Positions 24,117 to 36,395 are shown, numbered from the stretch's first letter. The stretch: 64,000 nt of DNA from Rahnella bruchi (GCF_003614975.1 NZ_QZWI01000006.1:124001-188000), one strand, 5' to 3'. Notes: generated by a model from the sequence alone, not told the origin. Made by a program: numbers and translations.

Positions 24117-24846
24117 TTTCCGGCGGACTTTCAGAAACGACGGGTTCTGACACCTCTATCCCCAATACTCTGGCCTCCGGCGCACTGCCGTCGGCCAGCG
24201 CCTGAGTCGGCCCGTCGTAGAAAATCCGGCCATCGACAATCAGCAATGTTCGCGGCGCAATCCGTGCTGCATCGTCCAGATTATGTGACACCATCAGCAG
24301 CGTGAGATTACGCTGCACGCAAATCTTATCCAGTAACGTCAGCATCTCACTGCGCAGTGCCGGATCGAGCGCTGAAAAGGGCTCATCGAGCAGTAAAACT
24401 GGCTGACTGCGTAACAGACAGCGTGCCAGTGCGACACGCTGACGCTGGCCGCCGGAAAGCTGTGACGGCAGGCGGTCAAGGCAATCACTCAGCCCGACCT
24501 GTTGGGCGATCTCTTCCAGTTCCAGCTTTTGCTGCACGCTAAGTTTCAGCCCCGGATGTAATCCCAGCCCCATGTTCTGGCGAACGGTCAGATGCGAGAA
24601 CAGATTGTTTTCCTGAAACAGCATCGACACCGGACGCTTGGCCGGAGCCGTGGCACTGTGATCTGCACCATCGAGCCAGATCTGTCCGCTGACCGGTGCC
24701 AGAAAACCCGCCACCAGGCTAAGCAGGGTACTTTTCCCCGCGCCGCTCGGGCCAAGGATTGCCACGCGCTCACCGGCTTCAATCTTTAAATCGAAGCGCA
24801 TCGGCAGATGTTCGTACAGGTACGTCAGTTTACTCAGCGTCAGCAT
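24106..24846 (-). CDS. thiQ: thiamine/TPP ABC transporter, ATP-binding protein
   Basis: ThiQ energises the ThiBPQ importer of thiamine, TMP and TPP. The ABC motifs are all present: Walker [11 protein letters not shown]-loop LFQENNLF, signature [16 protein letters not shown], Walker [12 protein letters not shown] and the H-loop MVSHNLDDA. The start is ATG 24846 ([18 protein letters not shown], aligned to E. coli MLKLTDITWLYHHLPMRF), overlapping the thiP end by 17 bases; an upstream in-frame start at 24867 is not conserved. The 246 residues exceed E. coli's 232 through a C-terminal tail ([13 protein letters not shown]). Last gene of thiBPQ. Confidence 0.96.
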   Translation of the reverse strand: MLTLSKLTYLYEHLPMRFDLKIEAGERVAILGPSGAGKSTLLSLVAGFLAPVSGQIWLDGADHSATAPAKRPVSMLFQENNLFSHLTVRQNMGLGLHPGLKLSVQQKLELEEIAQQVGLSDCLDRLPSQLSGGQRQRVALARCLLRSQPVLLLDEPFSALDPALRSEMLTLLDKICVQRNLTLLMVSHNLDDAARIAPRTLLIVDGRIFYDGPTQALADGSAPEARVLGIEVSEPVVSESPPEISG

Positions 24847-26440
24847 GGCGGCCCGGCAATTTCTCAATCAGGGTGAATAACAGGAAACATAACAGCAGTA
24901 ATAGCAGCGCCGTTACCGCACCGTCCTGGCTGCGATAGGAACCGATCTGCTGATACAAATAAAACGGCAGGGTGCGGAAGTTCTCGTTACCGAACAATGC
25001 GATGACACCAAAATCCCCCAGTGAAAGCACGCAGGCAAACGCCAGCGCTTGTGCAATCGGGCGTTTCAGCGCGCTCAGTTCCACCCAGCGCAGCCGCTGC
25101 CAGCCGCGCATATCCAGTGAAATACACAACGGATTATAACGTTCCGCCACGTCGCGCATCGGGTTATCCAGCACCTTCAACGCGTAAGGTACCGCCATCA
25201 GCGCGTTGGTCATGATGACCAACGGCCAGGGCGATTGCGGCAATCCGGTGGTGTCGCCGAGCAGCAGGAAAAAGCCGGTGGCCAGCACGATGCCGGGCAT
25301 CGCAAGGATCAGCATGCCGCTGAGATCCATCGCCTGTGCCCAGCCGTTTCGCTGACGCAAACGCAGTTCACGGCTGCTCCATAGCAACATCATCGTCAGC
25401 AGCACACACAATACGCCGCTGCCCAATACAATCCGCACGGATGTCCATAACGCCTGCCAGAGCTGCGGTTGTTGCAAAACACCGACCGCAGCCCGGTTGA
25501 TACCGTCAGTCATCACGGCGAGTAACGGCGGCAGGATCAGCAGCAATGCCAGACCAATTAATACCGCATCGCCAATACGACGCGGCAGGGAGTCGTCGGG
25601 ATTTCGCCAGCGCTGAGAATGTGTCTGACCGACCGGCAGCGCCTGGCTGAGTTTCTGACTGAGCAACACCAGCGCCAGACAACAAAACAGCTGGACGAGT
25701 GCCAGCGTGGCCGCACGGCTTAAATCGTAGTCGTAACTCAGCGCCTGATAAATCGCCAGTTCAATGGTGGTGGCCTGCGGTCCGCCGCCCAGCGAAAGCA
25801 CTGTGGCGAAACTGGCGAAACACAGCATGAAGATCAAGGCCGCAGCGGGGAAAATCTGACGGCGGAGGGCAGGCCATTCCACAAAGCGGAATTGCTGCCA
25901 GGTATTCATCCCGAGCTGCGCAGCCAACTGGCGCTGCTCGACGGCGATATTTTCCAGCGCCTGCACTAACAGACGTGTCGCCAGTGGCAGATTGAAAAAT
26001 ACGTGGGCCAGTAAAATGCCCTGTAAACCATAAGGCGAGAAACGATAATTTACGCCCAGCCAGCCTAAAATCTGCGCCAGCCAGCCCTGTCTGCCGTATA
26101 CGCTGAGAATGCCGAATACCGCCACCAGAACCGGCAGAACCAGCGTCATTGCGCACAAGCGTAATAACAGCTGACGGCCTGGGAAGCGGCGACGAAACAG
26201 CGCGCGGGCAAGCCAGATGGCGGGCAGCACCGAGCAGAGTGCCGAAAGCAGCGCCTGCCAGAAGGTAAAGCGGATCACATGCCAGAGATACGGATCCTGC
26301 CACAGCGAGGCACCGCTCATCTCTGGCGCATGACGCCAGAGTGAGCCTAACGCCAGCGCCGCGACCAGCAGCATCAGCAGCGAGGCAATTGCGCCCGGCC
26401 ACAACCAGCGCGGGATCAACGGCTGACGGCGTTCTGCCAT
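24830..26440 (-). CDS. thiP: thiamine/TPP ABC transporter, permease
   Basis: ThiP forms the inner-membrane channel of the thiamine importer. Its 536 residues (identical in length to E. coli) contain two fused binding-protein-dependent permease domains, together about 12 membrane segments; EAA-like loops that contact ThiQ are visible around [22 protein letters not shown] in the first half and [21 protein letters not shown] in the second. The start is ATG 26440 ([16 protein letters not shown]), inside the end of thiB (25-base overlap), so the two are probably coupled. An ATG-type start four codons upstream (26452) is less conserved. Confidence 0.96.
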   Translation of the reverse strand: MAERRQPLIPRWLWPGAIASLLMLLVAALALGSLWRHAPEMSGASLWQDPYLWHVIRFTFWQALLSALCSVLPAIWLARALFRRRFPGRQLLLRLCAMTLVLPVLVAVFGILSVYGRQGWLAQILGWLGVNYRFSPYGLQGILLAHVFFNLPLATRLLVQALENIAVEQRQLAAQLGMNTWQQFRFVEWPALRRQIFPAAALIFMLCFASFATVLSLGGGPQATTIELAIYQALSYDYDLSRAATLALVQLFCCLALVLLSQKLSQALPVGQTHSQRWRNPDDSLPRRIGDAVLIGLALLLILPPLLAVMTDGINRAAVGVLQQPQLWQALWTSVRIVLGSGVLCVLLTMMLLWSSRELRLRQRNGWAQAMDLSGMLILAMPGIVLATGFFLLLGDTTGLPQSPWPLVIMTNALMAVPYALKVLDNPMRDVAERYNPLCISLDMRGWQRLRWVELSALKRPIAQALAFACVLSLGDFGVIALFGNENFRTLPFYLYQQIGSYRSQDGAVTALLLLLLCFLLFTLIEKLPGRHADAE

Positions 26441-27399
26441 GCCTGGATCCACTGGCTGCGGTGAGTGGCGACATCCTGCGCGCTGTATTGCAGCGATTTC
26501 GCCGGTACGGTCAGCTGTTTAAAGGCGTCAGGCAGCGGTGTGTTCACCACCGGATACATCCAGTTGCCGGCTGGGATCACTTTCTGGAAATCTTCGGTGG
26601 TGACGAATTTCATGAATTCTTCGGCCAGTTTTGGTTGCTTGCTGTTAGCCAGCTGTCCTGCCACTTCGACCTGCATATAGTGACCTTCGGTGAAGTCAGC
26701 GGCGGCATAGTTATTTTTCTTCTCTTCAACGATGTGGTACGCCGGAGAAGTGGTGTAGCTCAGCACCAGATCGCTTTCTCCTTTCAGGAATAAACCGTAA
26801 GCCTCACTCCATCCTTTAGTGACAGTCACGGTTTTCTTGGCCAGTTTTTCCCACGCCTGTGGTGCTTTATCGCCATAGACTTTTTGCATCCACAACATCA
26901 GGCCCAGACCCGGCGTGCTGGTACGCGGATCCTCATAAATGACTTTCCAGTTTTGATCGCTGTTGATCAGCTCATCGAGGCTTTTTGGCGGATTCTTCAG
27001 TTTGTTTTTGTCATAGACGAAGGCGAAATAACCGTAATCATAAGGCACGAAAGTGGTGTTATCCCAGCCGCCAGGCACGGTCAGTTTGGCATCGGTTTTC
27101 GGCGCTTTGGCGAATAAACCGGTTTGTTCGGCAGCCTGCAACAGGTTGTTGTCCAGCCCCAGCACGACGTCTGCTTTGCTGTTTTTACCTTCCATTCGCA
27201 GACGGTTAAGCAAAGACACGCCATCTTCCAGCGCGACATATTTCAGCTCGCAGCCGCACTGGGCTTCAAAGGCTTTTTTGATCGCCGGACCGGGACCCCA
27301 GTCCGCAGAGAAAGAGTCATAGGTGTAAACCGTCAGAACAGGTTTTGCAGCAAATGCAGGTGCAGAAAGTAACAGCAGGCAGGACAATAATTTTTTCAA
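26416..27399 (-). CDS. thiB: thiamine/TPP periplasmic binding protein
   Basis: ThiB captures thiamine and its phosphates in the periplasm and delivers them to ThiPQ. The start chosen is TTG 27399, with GGAGC 6 bases upstream (27410-27406); it yields 327 residues, exactly the E. coli length, and a typical signal peptide (MKKLLSCLLLLSAPAFA, mature from AKPVLTVYTYDSF). A longer frame from 27459 would run back into the riboswitch expression platform and is rejected. Conserved ligand-site segments include YEDPRTSTPGLGLMLWMQKVYGD and TKGWSEAYGLFLKGESDLVLSYTTSP. A TPP riboswitch precedes it. Confidence 0.97.
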   Translation of the reverse strand: MKKLLSCLLLLSAPAFAAKPVLTVYTYDSFSADWGPGPAIKKAFEAQCGCELKYVALEDGVSLLNRLRMEGKNSKADVVLGLDNNLLQAAEQTGLFAKAPKTDAKLTVPGGWDNTTFVPYDYGYFAFVYDKNKLKNPPKSLDELINSDQNWKVIYEDPRTSTPGLGLMLWMQKVYGDKAPQAWEKLAKKTVTVTKGWSEAYGLFLKGESDLVLSYTTSPAYHIVEEKKNNYAAADFTEGHYMQVEVAGQLANSKQPKLAEEFMKFVTTEDFQKVIPAGNWMYPVVNTPLPDAFKQLTVPAKSLQYSAQDVATHRSQWIQAWQNAVSR

Positions 27400-27453
27400 C
27401 TTTGCGCTCCAAAAAAATGAAAGGGCAAAGGATTTTGAGTAAGCATCGCGCAG

Positions 27454-27567
27454 TCTCAAATCCCTCCGCCGGTATCAACCGGATCAGGTTCGACGAGTCT
27501 AAATCTCAGCCAAACTTGCACGCGGCGTTTACATCGCTGCTTAAACAAGTCGGGCACCCCGTTGAGA
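27454..27567 (-). promoter_or_regulatory. TPP riboswitch (THI element) controlling thiBPQ
   Basis: Read on the minus strand, the element has the TPP aptamer landmarks in order: GGGGTGCCC, the pyrimidine-sensor GGCTGAGAT, and the pyrophosphate-sensor segment CGAACCTGATCCGGTT followed by ATACCGGCGGAGGGA. The closing stem P1 pairs 27567-27562 (TCTCAA) with 27459-27454 (TTGAGA). It lies 55 bases before the thiB TTG. The 3' strand of P1 can instead pair with CTCAAA at 27439-27434, a likely expression switch. TPP binding is expected to lower thiBPQ expression. Confidence 0.96.
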
Positions 27568-27576
27568 ACGGATGTC

Positions 27577-27605
27577 ATTCTAGAGATTAACGGCGCGATG
27601 CGATA
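27577..27605 (-). promoter_or_regulatory. candidate thiBPQ promoter
   Basis: TAGAAT (27582-27577, 5/6) lies so that transcription would start near 27570, three bases before the first P1 base of the riboswitch. The -35 at 17-base spacing (27605-27600, TATCGC) is poor. The promoter must fit within 45 bases after the sgrR stop. Confidence 0.45.
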
Positions 27606-27611
27606 GTCCGA

Positions 27612-29273
27612 TTAACTGTCCGGTGGCGCAAACCAGGCGGATTTAAAGTCGAACCAGCCGAGGGTGTTCATGCGCACGCCGCGCATACTGCGTTGCCCCT
27701 GTAAGACTAACCAGTGATGGAACAGCGGGTGAATCTGATGAGTGTGGATTTGTTTCTGTCCCCATTTTGCCATCGAGAATTTCCCTTCCTGCCAAAGCGC
27801 AGCGTCCTCGCTGATTTCATCGCTAAAGCAATGTCTGGCCAGAGGCAGCTCATAAAAATGAGCAAACAGGGAAAATTCCAGCGGCAGGGTGAAATTGGCG
27901 CTCCCCAGCCACAGGTCACTTTGCGCGTCACCGCGATGCCAGGCGGCATAGTCAACAATCTGAACAATCAGCTCAATGCCCTCTGACACCATCAGCGGAC
28001 GCAGCGTGTTACATATGGCCTCATGCTCGGAGTGCTCGCCGTAAAATGTCAGCGTCACCTGGCTGAGTCCTGCCGGTTTTGCCGGGCGCGGTTGCGGGTC
28101 TATATGATGCCAGCGGGGCAGCAGTCCATAGGCAGGAGACCAGTAGCGCTGATATACCGGCTCGGCGGCGTTGAGCAGGGCGATCGGATTGAGTAAATCG
28201 CACAGCCACTGGCGGGTTTCATTGTTTTGGCCGACCGGCGAACGTTGGTCAAATAAAAGAAAATAACAGCCTTCCTCGAGGCGGCTTTCCAGTTCGCTTT
28301 TGCCGGACTCATCAGCCTGTAGCTGAACGCCGGAATGCACCAGTTCTTCACTCAGCTCCGGTAACACCCAGATATTCACTTCGTCTATCAATGCCCGAAA
28401 GCCAAAGTAATCGTCAAAGGCGCGGATGCGCAGCTGTGTTTTCAGATTACGCACCACCGCATAAGGACCTGTGCCTACCGGATGGCGGGCAAAATCAGGC
28501 AGCGATTGCCACTCCTGCGGCAGGATCATGGCGTGGACATTGCCCAGCAGCCAGGGCAGCCAGTGGTCGGGGGACGTCAGATGAACATCAATGACATTCG
28601 GTGTCGGCGATACCACCGATAACAGGTTACCGAAAAGCGGATGCGTTTTGAGCCGGGTAAAAGTGGCAATAATGTCCGCCATCTCCAGCTCACGCCCGTG
28701 ATGAAAATGAATGGCCGGACGCAGATAGAAACGCCAGTGCAGCGCTGAAATTTCCTGCCAGTGATGGGCTAAATCGCCTTCTGCTTCCCCATTTTCCTCA
28801 TTTATGCGCGTCAGTCCGCTAAAAATTTGCCGTGCAATATGGGTTTCTGACCGGCGCAGCATCGTGCCGGGAAGCAGGTTAAAAAGAGGGCGGTAATACA
28901 GAACGCGCAGGATATGCTTGCCCTGGCGAAAGCTGCGTCCCAGCTGTGAGAGCAGCATCTGGCGCACCATGGTTTTGTCGCCAACCAGCTGCACCAGCTG
29001 GTCGATATGGTCCTGTTCCAGCAGCTCTTCGGCGCGCTGCTGCTGGAGTGCCAGCCCGGTATATAGAAATTTCAGGGTCGATCGCTTCCCCCGTCCGGCT
29101 TGTGCATCCCACATCAGCCAGCCCTTTTCCTGCATGGTGCTGAGCAAGGATCGCATATGCCTTCGCGAGCAGTTCAGAACTTCCGACAGTGCCAGTAACG
29201 TGGTTTCGGTTTCTTCACCGTGACAGCTTTGCCACAGGCGGATGAACTGTTGTTGCAAACGGGACGAGGACAT
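27612..29273 (-). CDS. sgrR: SgrR, transcriptional activator of the sgrS sugar-phosphate stress RNA
   Basis: SgrR senses accumulated glucose phosphate (or a related signal) and activates sgrS, while repressing itself. The 553 residues (E. coli 551) have an N-terminal winged-helix DNA-binding domain (SgrR_N, about 1-115, with [27 protein letters not shown]) and a C-terminal solute-binding-protein domain of the SBP_bac_5 type, ending with the highly conserved [28 protein letters not shown]. It is transcribed away from sgrS with about 70 bases between its ATG and the predicted sgrS start, the usual regulator/target pair arrangement. Confidence 0.96.
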   Translation of the reverse strand: MSSSRLQQQFIRLWQSCHGEETETTLLALSEVLNCSRRHMRSLLSTMQEKGWLMWDAQAGRGKRSTLKFLYTGLALQQQRAEELLEQDHIDQLVQLVGDKTMVRQMLLSQLGRSFRQGKHILRVLYYRPLFNLLPGTMLRRSETHIARQIFSGLTRINEENGEAEGDLAHHWQEISALHWRFYLRPAIHFHHGRELEMADIIATFTRLKTHPLFGNLLSVVSPTPNVIDVHLTSPDHWLPWLLGNVHAMILPQEWQSLPDFARHPVGTGPYAVVRNLKTQLRIRAFDDYFGFRALIDEVNIWVLPELSEELVHSGVQLQADESGKSELESRLEEGCYFLLFDQRSPVGQNNETRQWLCDLLNPIALLNAAEPVYQRYWSPAYGLLPRWHHIDPQPRPAKPAGLSQVTLTFYGEHSEHEAICNTLRPLMVSEGIELIVQIVDYAAWHRGDAQSDLWLGSANFTLPLEFSLFAHFYELPLARHCFSDEISEDAALWQEGKFSMAKWGQKQIHTHQIHPLFHHWLVLQGQRSMRGVRMNTLGWFDFKSAWFAPPDS

Positions 29274-29375
29274 AAAAGAGGAGCTCCGTGGGCAGTTTTC
29301 ATCAATTTATCTTTCCTCATATTACGCTGATACTGTTTCTCAACGAAAGCTTGTTGTGAACGACCGGAGGTCAGC

Positions 29376-29561
29376 ATGAAACGCAATCTGAATGCCCGTT
29401 TCTATCAGCGTTACTTTGAAGTTATCAAAAGGAACGCCTCTAAAAATCATGCAGACTGGCTGTCCTGGGTTCCTGTGCAATACCGTCTGGATATTCTGTC
29501 CCGTCTCACGCAGTGGGATATCGATTCAGTGGATGAAAAAGAATATCGCCAGCGTCTGTAA
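29376..29561 (+). CDS. sgrT: SgrT, glucose-uptake inhibitory peptide encoded in SgrS
   Basis: SgrT inhibits the glucose PTS transporter PtsG (EIICB-Glc) at the protein level. The 61-residue frame begins with ATG 29376 after an excellent GGAGG (29366-29370). It shares FYQRYF with E. coli FYQHYF, and SWVPVQYRLDILSRLTQWD with LSVPQRLTMLEGLMQWD. E. coli SgrT is 43 residues; here there are six extra N-terminal residues (MKRNLNAR region), a basic insert (IKRNASKNHAD) and a charged tail (SVDEKEYRQRL). It lies upstream of the base-pairing seed in the same RNA. Confidence 0.9.
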   Translation: MKRNLNARFYQRYFEVIKRNASKNHADWLSWVPVQYRLDILSRLTQWDIDSVDEKEYRQRL

Positions 29562-29620
29562 TCATTTTCACAACGTGCCGGACAAATTCGATTTTCTGAG
29601 TAATGGTGTAATTTCACCAG

Positions 29621-29648
29621 CCAGTGGGGCGACTCACTGGTTTTTTTA
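29621..29648 (+). terminator. Rho-independent terminator and Hfq tail of SgrS
   Basis: CCAGTG (29621-29626) pairs with CACTGG (29635-29640), followed by seven T. In E. coli some transcripts read past this terminator into setA; the 81-base gap to setA here allows the same. Confidence 0.88.
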
Positions 29649-29729
29649 TGCTCATTTTCCAGAACCGCCTGAAACTTCGCTACACTGTCTGTCTTGCTCT
29701 ATCTGCTTTCATTTCTCAGGGACGACGTC

Positions 29730-30893
29730 ATGCCAAAACCTCGTTTTAATCGTATTTATGTCACCTTTCTGGTGGTCTCCTTGCTGTGCGGCGTGGCGGG
29801 CGCATTACAGGCGCCGACACTCAGTCTGTTTCTGACCAACGAAGTGAAAGTCCGTCCGCTGTGGGTGGGGTTCTTTTATACCGTTAACGCCATCGCCGGG
29901 ATTGCGATCAGCTTCCTGCTGGCCAACCGCTCGGATAACAAAGGCGACCGGCGCAAATTGCTGATGTTTTGCTGCCTGATGGCGCTCGGCAACAGTCTGG
30001 TGTTTGCCTTCAGTCGCGATTATCTGGTGCTGATCACCGTCGGTGTGCTGCTGGCGGCGATAGGGAATGCGTCGATGCCTCAGCTGTTTGCACTCGCCCG
30101 TGAACATGCGGATCGCTCTGCCAGTGAAGTGGTGATGTTCAGCTCGATGATGCGTGCGATGCTCTCGCTGGCCTGGGTGCTCGGCCCGCCGCTGTCTTTT
30201 ATGCTGGCGCTGAATTATGGCTTTACGCCGATGTATCTGAGTGCCGCCGCGGTGTTTGTCGGCAGTATATTAATGATCTTCTTTTTCCTGCCGTCTGTGC
30301 CGCGCCTCGAACAACCGTTGGATGAAAAAGTGGTGCCGGTTAGCGCCTGGCGCAATAAAGATGTGCGTTTTCTGTTCTTTTCTTCACTGCTGATGTGGAC
30401 CTGCAATATCATGTATGTCATTGATATGCCGCTCTACATCACCAGTGATTTAGGCCTGCCGGAAGGGCTGGCAGGGCTGCTGATGGGGACGGCCGCCGGG
30501 CTGGAAATTCCGGCGATGTTGCTGGCGGGCTATCTGGTGAAACGTACCGGTAAACGCAAACTGATGCTGTATGCCGTGGCGAGTGGTGTCGTTTTCTATG
30601 CCGGGCTGGTGGCGTTTCAGTTCAAGGCGGCGCTGATGATCCTGCAACTGTTTAACGCGATTTTCATCGGGATCGTGGCCGGGATAGGGATGCTGTATTT
30701 TCAGGATCTGATGCCGGGAAGGGCGGGTTCAGCGACCACGCTGTTCACCAACAGTATCTCCACCGGTGTGATTTGCGCAGGCCTGTTACAGGGCTTTATC
30801 GTGGAAAACTTCGGGCATTATCCGGTGTACTGGGCGGCAACCGTGCTGGCGGTTGTGGCGCTGGGTTTGATGTATAAAGTGAAAGACGTCTGA
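29730..30893 (+). CDS. setA: sugar efflux transporter of the SET family
   Basis: SetA is a major-facilitator proton antiporter that exports glucose, lactose and analogues, and in E. coli is co-transcribed with sgrS. The 387 residues form about 12 membrane segments and keep the family-defining segments GVAGALQAPTLSLFLTNEV, FYTVNAIAGI, MPQLFALARE, LMWTCNIMYVIDMPLYI and FQDLMPGRAGSATTLFTNSISTGV. The start is ATG 29730 with AGGGA upstream; an earlier in-frame ATG (29694) lacks a ribosome-binding site. Position beside sgrR-sgrS supports SetA rather than SetB or SetC. Confidence 0.94.
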   Translation: MPKPRFNRIYVTFLVVSLLCGVAGALQAPTLSLFLTNEVKVRPLWVGFFYTVNAIAGIAISFLLANRSDNKGDRRKLLMFCCLMALGNSLVFAFSRDYLVLITVGVLLAAIGNASMPQLFALAREHADRSASEVVMFSSMMRAMLSLAWVLGPPLSFMLALNYGFTPMYLSAAAVFVGSILMIFFFLPSVPRLEQPLDEKVVPVSAWRNKDVRFLFFSSLLMWTCNIMYVIDMPLYITSDLGLPEGLAGLLMGTAAGLEIPAMLLAGYLVKRTGKRKLMLYAVASGVVFYAGLVAFQFKAALMILQLFNAIFIGIVAGIGMLYFQDLMPGRAGSATTLFTNSISTGVICAGLLQGFIVENFGHYPVYWAATVLAVVALGLMYKVKDV

Positions 30894-30909
30894 TCTGATT
30901 TTGATAAAG

Positions 30910-30938
30910 AAAAACCCGCGAATTCCGCGGGTTTTTTT
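30910..30938. terminator. bidirectional terminator between setA and leuD
   Basis: CCCGCG (30915-30920) and CGCGGG (30926-30931) with flanking A and T runs form a symmetrical hairpin that can end setA on the plus strand and leuABCD on the minus strand. Confidence 0.9.
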
Positions 30939-30956
30939 ATGCTCACAGCTCAGAAA

Positions 30957-31559
30957 TCACTCCATGAAAGCAGGCTGATTTTTCTCGTAGCTGGAAATGT
31001 TCCCTTCATGTTGCAGGGTCAGGCCGATGCTGTCCAGGCCGTTGATCATGCAATGACGACGGAAGTTGTCGATGACGAAAGGATAGCTTTTCTCGCCGGC
31101 TTTGACGGTTTGCGCTTCCAGATCTACTTCAAACTGAATGCCTTCGTTATTTTTCACCAGCTCGAACAATTCATCGACTTCTGCTTCGCTCAGAGTGATG
31201 GGCAGTAACTGATTGTTGAACGAGTTGCCGTAAAAGATATCGGCAAAGCTTGGCGCGATAACGGCGTGGAAACCGTAATCAGTCAGCGCCCACGGCGCAT
31301 GTTCACGGGATGAGCCGCAACCGAAGTTTTCGCGTGCCAGTAAAATGCTCGCGCCTTTGTAGCGCGGCTTATTCAGCACGAAATCAGGGTTAGGTTCCTG
31401 ACCGGCATCGTCCAGAAAACGCCAGTCGTTAAACAGATGCTGACCGAAACCGGTGCGGGTGACTTTCTGCAAAAACTGTTTCGGGATAATGGCATCGGTA
31501 TCGACGTTAGCTGCATCCAGCGGAACCACCAGACCGATGTGTTGGGTAAATTTAGCCAT
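30957..31559 (-). CDS. leuD: 3-isopropylmalate dehydratase small subunit
   Basis: With LeuC, LeuD isomerises 2-isopropylmalate to 3-isopropylmalate in leucine synthesis. It is an aconitase swivel-domain protein of 200 residues (E. coli 201), with the substrate-binding loop [13 protein letters not shown] near residue 72 and the N-terminal segment [20 protein letters not shown]. Last gene of leuABCD, 10 bases after leuC, and followed by a terminator. Confidence 0.97.
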   Translation of the reverse strand: MAKFTQHIGLVVPLDAANVDTDAIIPKQFLQKVTRTGFGQHLFNDWRFLDDAGQEPNPDFVLNKPRYKGASILLARENFGCGSSREHAPWALTDYGFHAVIAPSFADIFYGNSFNNQLLPITLSEAEVDELFELVKNNEGIQFEVDLEAQTVKAGEKSYPFVIDNFRRHCMINGLDSIGLTLQHEGNISSYEKNQPAFME

Positions 31560-31569
31560 GGTGTTTTCC

Positions 31570-32970
31570 TCAGTTCAGTTCACGGATGTCAGCGAAACGG
31601 CCGGTGACCGCAGCCGCAGCCGCCATCGCCGGGCTGACCAGATGGGTACGGCCGCCACGGCCCTGACGCCCTTCGAAGTTACGGTTGCTGGTGGACGCGC
31701 AACGCTCGCCCGGTTCCAGACGGTCGTTGTTCATCGCCAGACACATCGAGCAGCCTGGCAGGCGCCATTCGAAACCGGCTTCGATGAAGATCTTATCCAG
31801 ACCTTCTTCTTCCGCCTGCGCTTTTACCGGGCCTGACCCCGGAACCACAATCGCCTGCACGCCGGTCGCCACTTTACGGCCTTTGGCAATCGCTGCCGCA
31901 GCGCGTAAATCTTCGATGCGGGAGTTGGTGCAGGAACCGATAAAGACTTTATCAATCGCGACGTCAGTCAGTTTAATGCCCGGTTGCAAATCCATATACG
32001 CCAGCGCTTTTTCAGCGGACGCACGTTCTACCGGATCCGCAAATGAGGCCGGATTTGGGATGGTCTGATTCACCGCCATTACCTGACCCGGATTGGTACC
32101 CCAGGTGACCTGTGGTGCGATTTCAGACGCGTCCAGCGTGACAATACTGTCAAACTTCGCGCCATCTTCGGTTTTCAGGGTTTTCCAGTATTCGACTGCT
32201 TCGTCCCAGTTCTGATCTTTAGGCGCAAACTGACGGCCTTTCAGATAAGCAAATGTGGTTTCATCAGGAGCCACCAGACCGGCTTTCGCACCCATTTCGA
32301 TCGCCATGTTGCACAGAGTCATACGACCTTCCATGCTCAGCGCCTCAATGGCTTTACCGCAGAATTCTACAACGTGACCGGTACCACCAGCACTGCCGGT
32401 TTTACCTATGATCGCCAGAACGATATCTTTCGCCGTGATACCCACAGGTGCATCGCCGGTCACTTCGATTTTCATCGTTTTGGCACGACCCTGTTTCAGG
32501 GTTTGCGTCGCCAGAACGTGTTCCACTTCTGAAGTACCAATACCGAAGGCCAATGAACCAAACGCACCGTGTGTGGCGGTATGGGAATCGCCGCACACAA
32601 TGGTCATACCCGGCAACGTCATGCCCTGCTCAGGGCCGATGACGTGAACAATGCCCTGATACGGGTGGTTCAGGTCATACAACTGCACGCCGAATTCCGC
32701 ACAGTTTTTGATTAATTCCTGCATCTGGATGCGCGCCATTTCGCCGCTCGCATTGATGTCTTTGGTTTGTGTGGATACGTTGTGATCCATGGTCGCAAAG
32801 GTTTTACCCGGCTGACGCACCTGACGGCCCATCGCGCGCAGACCGTCGAATGCCTGCGGAGATGTCACTTCATGAACCAGGTGGCGGTCGATGTATAACA
32901 ATGGCGTTTCGTTTTGCGCTTCATAAACCACATGCGCATCAAACAATTTTTGATACAGAGTCTTGGCCAT
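31570..32970 (-). CDS. leuC: 3-isopropylmalate dehydratase large subunit
   Basis: LeuC carries the 4Fe-4S cluster of isopropylmalate isomerase. The 466 residues (E. coli 466) have the three cluster cysteines: one in [13 protein letters not shown] and two in GCSMCLAMN near residue 407. Substrate and cluster neighbours [14 protein letters not shown] and [17 protein letters not shown] are intact. One base separates the leuB stop (its last base is 32972) from the leuC ATG at 32970. Confidence 0.98.
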   Translation of the reverse strand: MAKTLYQKLFDAHVVYEAQNETPLLYIDRHLVHEVTSPQAFDGLRAMGRQVRQPGKTFATMDHNVSTQTKDINASGEMARIQMQELIKNCAEFGVQLYDLNHPYQGIVHVIGPEQGMTLPGMTIVCGDSHTATHGAFGSLAFGIGTSEVEHVLATQTLKQGRAKTMKIEVTGDAPVGITAKDIVLAIIGKTGSAGGTGHVVEFCGKAIEALSMEGRMTLCNMAIEMGAKAGLVAPDETTFAYLKGRQFAPKDQNWDEAVEYWKTLKTEDGAKFDSIVTLDASEIAPQVTWGTNPGQVMAVNQTIPNPASFADPVERASAEKALAYMDLQPGIKLTDVAIDKVFIGSCTNSRIEDLRAAAAIAKGRKVATGVQAIVVPGSGPVKAQAEEEGLDKIFIEAGFEWRLPGCSMCLAMNNDRLEPGERCASTSNRNFEGRQGRGGRTHLVSPAMAAAAAVTGRFADIRELN

Positions 32971-32971
32971 G

Positions 32972-35655
<2,684 letters not shown>

Positions 35656-35698
35656 GGGTTGTTCCTTGTCTGCTTTTATTTTCGCGCCCTGCGGAGGT

Positions 35699-35728
35699 AA
35701 AAAAAAACCCGCGCATCGGCGCGGGTTT
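35699..35728 (-). terminator. leu operon attenuator terminator
   Basis: On the minus strand AAACCCGCGC (35728-35719) pairs with GCGCGGGTTT (35714-35705), loop CGAT, followed by a run of T to about 35699. It lies between leuL and leuA. The 5' arm can alternatively pair with GCGCGG at 35782-35777 inside leuL, which would form an antiterminator. Confidence 0.92.
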
Positions 35729-35748
35729 ATTGTCTGTGGAAGTTGAAA

Positions 35749-35832
35749 TCAGTTTTGATTTTCGCCCACTGGCTTACCGCGCAAATTTTCTGCGTTGAGT
35801 AGTAGGCCTAGGAGACGGGTAATCATGAACAT
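35749..35832 (-). CDS. leuL: leu operon leader peptide
   Basis: This 27-residue leader reads MFMITRLLGLLLNAENLRGK and ends VGENQN. It resembles the E. coli peptide around LLLNASSLRGR. The control codons are CTC CTA GGC CTA CTA CTC: five leucines interrupted by one glycine, instead of four consecutive CTA in E. coli, plus a later TTG. When charged tRNA-Leu is scarce the ribosome stalls here and prevents the downstream terminator from forming. A second ATG at 35826 is possible; the first is better placed relative to the GAGAAG upstream. Confidence 0.88.
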   Translation of the reverse strand: MFMITRLLGLLLNAENLRGKPVGENQN

Positions 35833-35892
35833 GTGTTTTCAGCTTCTCGTAATGGAGTGGTCAGAACGGACTTCGTTCAAACAGTGCTTAAA

Positions 35893-35921
35893 GTGATACG
35901 GGAATGTGCGCGGCATGTCAA
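35893..35921 (-). promoter_or_regulatory. leuLABCD promoter
   Basis: On the minus strand a perfect -35 TTGACA (35921-35916) and TATCAC (35898-35893, 4/6) are exactly 17 bases apart, placing the transcript start near 35886, about 54 bases before leuL. The position matches that of the E. coli leu promoter. Confidence 0.82.
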
Positions 35922-36395
35922 CCTTCACTGTGTGGAAATAACAGGAAATTGCAATAATGATAGTTGATCTCATTTAGCATTAAACACTACTTTGCTAAAT
36001 GTATCCGGAATGAAGATTTTTGCTCATCTGAAGGATGTAAAGAGAAAAAATTAGTCCAAAAATGGATATTAACTTTCTAGGTAAGGAGGAATAAGCTATT
36101 TATTACAATAAGTTGAGAATGATTTAGCGCGGCTTAACTTATTATTCATTTTTCGCATGTTGTTTCTATAAACATTTTATTGTTCTATATCATCAGTTTC
36201 ACCCTAGCGAAATGAAGATAGCATTTAACTTTCTGATTATTGGAAATGAGAACCAATTTCTTTCCGAAATTAAGAACGCATTAAAGTACCGAGTTTATCC
36301 GCCGGTCTTCTGTATGTCAGAATTCATTCCGGTGCCATTTTAAATAAAACAAATAATTAAAGATAATCAGTCTTAAGCAGGTTGAGGTATCTTGA
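35922..36395 (+). promoter_or_regulatory. AT-rich leuO upstream region
   Basis: The roughly 470 bases between the leu promoter and leuO are markedly AT-rich compared with the coding regions around them and hold no credible gene. In E. coli the equivalent region is bound by H-NS and controls leuO silencing and relief, including relay with the leu promoter. No individual operator was assigned here. A GAGG at 36384-36387 sets the leuO start. Confidence 0.55.

Larger units (their letters stand above)
29341..29648 (+). ncRNA. sgrS: SgrS sugar-phosphate stress small RNA
   Basis: The 3' part matches E. coli SgrS closely: the ptsG-pairing seed CTGAGTAATGGTG (29596-29608), the small GGTG/CACC hairpin (29605-29618), and a terminator hairpin (29621-29626 with 29635-29640) followed by seven T that also forms the Hfq-binding tail. 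The 5' end is an estimate from a weak -10 GATACT (29329-29334). The RNA, about 308 nt, is longer than the 227 nt of E. coli because the embedded sgrT frame is longer. It base-pairs with ptsG mRNA to block glucose uptake under sugar-phosphate stress. It lies between sgrR and setA as in E. coli. Confidence 0.88.
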
